Source of the DNA: Gammaproteobacteria bacterium
GTDB taxonomy: Bacteria; Pseudomonadota; Gammaproteobacteria; SZUA-229
Length of the DNA: 16,824 bases
Direction of reading: 5' to 3'
Assembly: GCA_029287815.1 (NCBI GenBank)
Contig: JARFQK010000050.1
Coordinates: 1-16,824, forward strand
Of this stretch, positions 12,969 to 16,824 are shown piece by piece. Every line of letters begins with the position of its first letter. The first letter of the stretch is position 1. Below the pieces are notes generated by a model. That model was not told where the DNA came from. It did no database searches and saw only the letters and a program-made list of their open reading frames with translations. Position numbers and translations under genes: made by a program.

Positions 12969-15900
12969 TCAGAGCAGAACCTGCTCGATACCGTTCTTAT
13001 TCACCTTACGCAGAAAATCATCCTGCCAATTGCTACCCAAAAGCTTGTTGCACAGTTCAACTACGATATAGTCGGTTTCCAGTCCCGTATCATCCTGGAA
13101 ACGTGACAAGCCTTGCTGACACGCTGGGCAAGACGTAAGCAGCTTGACTTTGCCCCTCAGGTTGTCCGGCTGGCCAGTCAGCTGCACAAGGCCCTTCTGC
13201 AGTTCTTCCAGTTTGCGATAACGGAGTTGATCTGCGATGTCCGGCCGCGAGGTACCCAGGGTGCCCGACTCGCCACAGCAACGACTGGACAGCTTGACGT
13301 CTTGGTCCAGCAGATTCGAGGCCACTTTGAGCGGCTGGTAGGTCTTCATGGGCGTATGGCAGGGATCATGATACAGGTACTGCGTGTCATCATTGTTTTT
13401 TAGACCCATGTTCTGCTCCATCAGGTACTCGTGGATATCCAGCAAGCGGCACCCGGGAAATATCTGTTCGAATTCGTATTTGAGCAGCTGGTCCATGCAG
13501 GTGCCGCAGCTGACGATGACGGTCTTGATGTCCAGATAGTTCAGCGTGTTCGCAATCCGGTGGAACAGGACACGGTTCGCCGTGGTGATCGCCTGGCCTT
13601 TATCGGAGTCGCCGGCGGCTGTCTGTGGATAACCACAGCACAGGTAGCCGGGTGGCAATACTGTCGTGGCGCCGCTCTGGTAGAGCATAGCCAGAGTCGC
13701 CAATCCGATTTGGCTGAAAAGGCGCTCTGAGCCGCAGCCTGGAAAGTAGAACACCGCGTTGGAGTCGCTTGTGCTGCCATTCGCGTCGCGGATAAGGACC
13801 ACCTGGGACGGATCTTCTGCATCGATCAACGAGCGTAGCGGCCGAGCGGGCACTGGTGCGCGCATCGGTTTGCGCACCAGATGCACGATCTGCTGCCGTT
13901 TTGAGGTTTTGCCCGTCGTTGCGTCAGGTCTGCGCTCTTTGTTGCCGAGCAAGCCCAACACTTTGGCCAGACGATGTGCCGCATTGATAAGCTTGAAACC
14001 GATCCGGGCCATTCCCAGTCGCATGGCCTTGATGGTGGTCGGATCGGTGACGTTCAGAAATTGCATTGCGGCCCAGCTGCCAACGTTGAATTGCCGCTGT
14101 CCGCGATGGCGCAGTATTTTGCGCATGCGTATCGATACCTCCCCGAAATCGATATCCACAGGGCAGGGGGGCAGGCACTTATGGCAGACCGTGCAGTGAT
14201 CGGCGACATCGTTCATGTCGCCGAAATGTCTGACCGCGACGCCGCGGCGCGTCTGCTCCTCGTACAGGAACGCTTCGATGATCAGCCCTGTCGCCAGGAT
14301 CTTGTTGCGCGGCGAATACAGCAGGTTCGCGCGCGGAATGTGGGTCATGCATTCGGGCTTGCACTTGCCGCAGCGCAGGCAGTGTTTCACTTCGTCGTTG
14401 AGCAGCCCGAGTTCGCTCTGCTCCAGTATCAGCGCTTCCTGCTGCACCAGCGCAAGCGAGGGCGTGTAGGCATTGGCCAATCCGGAACCAGGCAACAGTT
14501 TGCCCTTGTTGAAACGGCCCTCAGGGTCGACGCGCTGCTTATACTGGATGAAGTCATTGAGCTTGTCGGTCTCGAGAAATTGTATTTTGGTCAGACCAAT
14601 ACCGTGTTCGCCCGAGATCACGCCGCCGAGTTCGCGCGCCAGCTGCATGATCCGTTCAACGAGGCGATCGGCCTGATGCAGCATTTGATAATTATCGGAG
14701 TGGACCGGAATATTGGTGTGCACATTGCCGTCGCCGGCGTGCATGTGCAGCGCGATGAACAGGCGCTCGTTCTTGATCGCCAGGTGTTTGTTGCGCAGAG
14801 CATGGCGCAACGGCTCGAGCTCCTGACCACGAAAAATCTCACGCAGCCGCTGCTTGATTTCGTTACGATAGGAGACACGAATATCGCGCCGCAACAACAT
14901 ATCGATAATGCGGTCACCCGGTTGAATCAGCGGCTGTTCCGTATCGGTCAGCAGGTCTTTGCGCTCCACGGCTGGCGCGTCTATGTGTTGTGCCAAAGCT
15001 GACCAGCGATCCCGGACTCTTTGCAGATGCTCGCGCGCGAGATCGAGTTTGGCTTGCAGGATTGCGCGATTCTCGGCGCTGTCATCGTAGCTTTCGTCTT
15101 GTCTCAGTTCTTTCAGGTCTCCGGACAGGTGTTCGATGAAACTGTCAACGCTGATCAGCTTGTTGGCAATCGACTGTTCGATGTTGATGCGTTCGATGCC
15201 GACGCTGTACTCACTGAGCTTTTCCAGCGGGATTACGACATCTTCATTGATCTTGAACGCATTGGTATGCGCCGATATCGCGGCCGTTCGGGCACGGTCG
15301 AGCCAGAAGTGGCGGCGAGCTTCCGGACTGCTCGCGACAAAACCTTCACCGTTGCGGGTCTTGACCAGATTGACGATCTCTGCGACTACCTTATCGAGTG
15401 CGGCTTCTTCGTCGCTGGCGATGTCGGCCAAAAGGACCATGCGGGGGCGTTCACGTCCGGGTGCCTTGGTCGCGTACCGTACGGCTTTGACGTAGCGCTC
15501 GTCCATGTGTTCGAGGCCGGCCAGTACGACGCCGTCTGCCTGGGCGACATAGTCTTTCAACTCAACGATCGCGGGTATGGCTCGAGACAGGTCGGGATCG
15601 AAGAATTCGAGGCACACGGTACGCGTGTGTTTCGGCATACGGTGCAAAATGAAACGCGCCGACGTGATGAGGCCGTCGCAACCCTCTTTTTGAATCCCGG
15701 GCAGGCCTGACAGAAACTTATCGGTAACATCCTTGCCAAGGCCGGCTTTGCGAAAAACCGCACCCGGCATACGCAACATCTGTGGCTGGCCGATCGGTGT
15801 TTTGCCGTCGCTCTGATAGCTGTGGACACAGAAGGCGACCTCATCCTGTTCGTGTATTTTGCCGAGATTGTGGTGGTAACGTTCGACTTCGATCCAATTC

Positions 15901-16814
15901 GCATCAGGGGTGACCATGCGCCAGCTGACCAGGTTGTCCAGTGTCGTGCCCCAGAGCACGGCTTTCTTGCCGCCGGCATTCATCGCGACGTTGCCACCAA
16001 TGCAGGAGGCATCCTGCGAGGTCGGGTCAACAGCAAAGACCAGGCCATTGGCCTCGGCAAGTTCGGAAACCCGGCGTGTGACCACACCGGCGCCGCAGTT
16101 GACGGTCGGCACAGGCCGATCAACACCGTTGATTTTGCTCGGCTCGATCGGGCTCAGTTGTTCCAGTTTCTCGGTGTTGATCACTGCCGAATGGGCATTC
16201 AGGGGCACAGCGCTGCCGGTATACCCAGTGCCCCCACCGCGCGGAATGATGCTAAGGCCAAGCTCGATGCAGGCTCGGACGATCGCCGCGACCTCGGCCT
16301 CGGTATCTGGCGAGATCACTACGAACGGTAATTCGACACGCCAGTCTGTCGCATCCGTCGCATGTGAGACGCGCGCGAGCCCGCCAAAATCCACATTGTC
16401 CGTCCGTGTAATGCGGCGCAGGCGTTTACGTACGCGCTCGCGCAATGCGCGGTCTTGATCGAACTGATGCGCGAACAGATCGACAGCGCGTGTCGCCGCC
16501 TGATGCAGTTCCAGTGCCTGCTGATTGTCGGCCGCACGTGCCTTGATCTGACTGAGGCGATGATGCATCGCATCGATCAAGGCCTTGAGGCGGGTGTTGT
16601 CCTCGATCAGGTCTTCCTGCAGGTAGGGGTTGCGAGCGACGACCCACATATCGCCCAGAACCTCGAACAACATTCGCGCGGAGATGCCGGTATTGCGTTG
16701 ATGGCGCAACTCGTTCAGCAGGTCCCACATCGATTCACCGAGAAAACGGATCACAATCTCGCGATCTGAGAAAGAGGTGTAGTTGTAAGGGATCTCGCGA
16801 ATACGTTCTGGCAT
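12969..16814 (-). CDS. DUF3683 FAD/iron-sulfur dehydrogenase (GlcD-GlcF type fusion)
   Basis: This 1281-residue protein joins several redox modules. Residues 1 to about 150 are the DUF3683-type N-terminus. A PCMH FAD-binding domain (about 160-310) has PRGGGTGYTGSAVPL (191-205) and CIGGNVAMNAGGKK. A FAD-oxidase C-terminal domain (about 395-775) has HAGDGNVHT (692-700) and SGEHGIG (734-740), with a charged, probably coiled insert near 540-640. Two [4Fe-4S] motifs follow, C812/C815/C818/C822 and C874/C877/C880/C884. Two cysteine-rich CCG-type repeats end the chain (CCG at 1059-1061 and 1179-1181; Cys1152; CPAC at 1229-1232). The family oxidises 2-hydroxyacids such as D-lactate, glycolate or D-2-hydroxyglutarate; E. 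coli YdiJ (about 1018 residues) is a shorter relative. The substrate here is unknown. No signal peptide is seen. ATG 16814 fits the family, but its upstream region is cut off. Confidence 0.9.
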   Translation of the reverse strand: MPERIREIPYNYTSFSDREIVIRFLGESMWDLLNELRHQRNTGISARMLFEVLGDMWVVARNPYLQEDLIEDNTRLKALIDAMHHRLSQIKARAADNQQALELHQAATRAVDLFAHQFDQDRALRERVRKRLRRITRTDNVDFGGLARVSHATDATDWRVELPFVVISPDTEAEVAAIVRACIELGLSIIPRGGGTGYTGSAVPLNAHSAVINTEKLEQLSPIEPSKINGVDRPVPTVNCGAGVVTRRVSELAEANGLVFAVDPTSQDASCIGGNVAMNAGGKKAVLWGTTLDNLVSWRMVTPDANWIEVERYHHNLGKIHEQDEVAFCVHSYQSDGKTPIGQPQMLRMPGAVFRKAGLGKDVTDKFLSGLPGIQKEGCDGLITSARFILHRMPKHTRTVCLEFFDPDLSRAIPAIVELKDYVAQADGVVLAGLEHMDERYVKAVRYATKAPGRERPRMVLLADIASDEEAALDKVVAEIVNLVKTRNGEGFVASSPEARRHFWLDRARTAAISAHTNAFKINEDVVIPLEKLSEYSVGIERINIEQSIANKLISVDSFIEHLSGDLKELRQDESYDDSAENRAILQAKLDLAREHLQRVRDRWSALAQHIDAPAVERKDLLTDTEQPLIQPGDRIIDMLLRRDIRVSYRNEIKQRLREIFRGQELEPLRHALRNKHLAIKNERLFIALHMHAGDGNVHTNIPVHSDNYQMLHQADRLVERIMQLARELGGVISGEHGIGLTKIQFLETDKLNDFIQYKQRVDPEGRFNKGKLLPGSGLANAYTPSLALVQQEALILEQSELGLLNDEVKHCLRCGKCKPECMTHIPRANLLYSPRNKILATGLIIEAFLYEEQTRRGVAVRHFGDMNDVADHCTVCHKCLPPCPVDIDFGEVSIRMRKILRHRGQRQFNVGSWAAMQFLNVTDPTTIKAMRLGMARIGFKLINAAHRLAKVLGLLGNKERRPDATTGKTSKRQQIVHLVRKPMRAPVPARPLRSLIDAEDPSQVVLIRDANGSTSDSNAVFYFPGCGSERLFSQIGLATLAMLYQSGATTVLPPGYLCCGYPQTAAGDSDKGQAITTANRVLFHRIANTLNYLDIKTVIVSCGTCMDQLLKYEFEQIFPGCRLLDIHEYLMEQNMGLKNNDDTQYLYHDPCHTPMKTYQPLKVASNLLDQDVKLSSRCCGESGTLGTSRPDIADQLRYRKLEELQKGLVQLTGQPDNLRGKVKLLTSCPACQQGLSRFQDDTGLETDYIVVELCNKLLGSNWQDDFLRKVNKNGIEQVLL

Positions 16815-16824
16815 GAAATCGGCT

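Noticed and set aside
13974..15002. Plus-strand frame of 342 codons, with others to 16769
   Set aside because: All lie antisense to the 1281-residue dehydrogenase, whose motifs cover the whole stretch.
1..16824. Search for a defence system, prophage, transposase, tRNA or rRNA
   Set aside because: All large frames are accounted for by housekeeping or metabolic families, and no cloverleaf or rRNA sequence was recognised by eye.

Overview
The window (16,824 bases, fairly GC-rich) looks like chromosomal DNA of a non-enteric gammaproteobacterium. Three things point that way: the gene order yciO, site-2 protease, trpS, scpA, scpB, rluB; a fused MnmC; and ScpAB rather than MukBEF as the condensin partners. 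A periplasmic double-thioredoxin protein and a DNR-type regulator fit a facultative, possibly sulfur- or nitrogen-oxide-using organism, but this is inference and I cannot name a genus.

Region 1 (about 1-6856) is a tightly packed plus-strand block: yciO-type YrdC protein, M50 site-2 protease, tryptophanyl-tRNA synthetase, scpA, scpB, rluB and a secreted tandem-thioredoxin protein. Several junctions overlap or lie within a few bases (trpS/scpA share one base; scpA/scpB are 2 bases apart; rluB and the thioredoxin gene are 4 bases apart), so trpS-scpA-scpB and rluB-trx are probably co-transcribed. The block combines translation, chromosome segregation and rRNA modification. The synthetase carries a four-cysteine pattern close to that of the iron-sulfur TrpRS known from Thermotoga.

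Region 2 (6857-7173) is a gap filled by nested palindromic repeats. Partial relatives of the inner repeat recur near 11365-11391 and 12861-12898.

Region 3 (7174-9888) holds a divergent pair: a YciK-like short-chain dehydrogenase on the minus strand, in which the usual catalytic serine appears to be replaced, and full-length mnmC (tRNA wobble uridine modification) on the plus strand.

Region 4 (9889-12300) is more accessory. It has a secreted, possibly lipid-anchored pentapeptide-repeat protein with a good -10 box, a small NTF2-like protein whose start codon is unclear, and a DNR-type Crp/Fnr regulator followed by a perfect 24-bp inverted repeat.

Region 5 (12302-16814, minus strand) has a small four-helix membrane protein with a near-perfect Shine-Dalgarno site and a 1281-residue flavin/iron-sulfur dehydrogenase (DUF3683 + GlcD-like + GlcF-like in one chain), complete to within 10 bases of the window edge.

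I found no tRNA, rRNA, CRISPR array, transposase, prophage or recognisable defence cassette. The best leads are the cysteine motif in TrpRS, the nested repeat family, the altered SDR active site and the pentapeptide/NTF2 pair.
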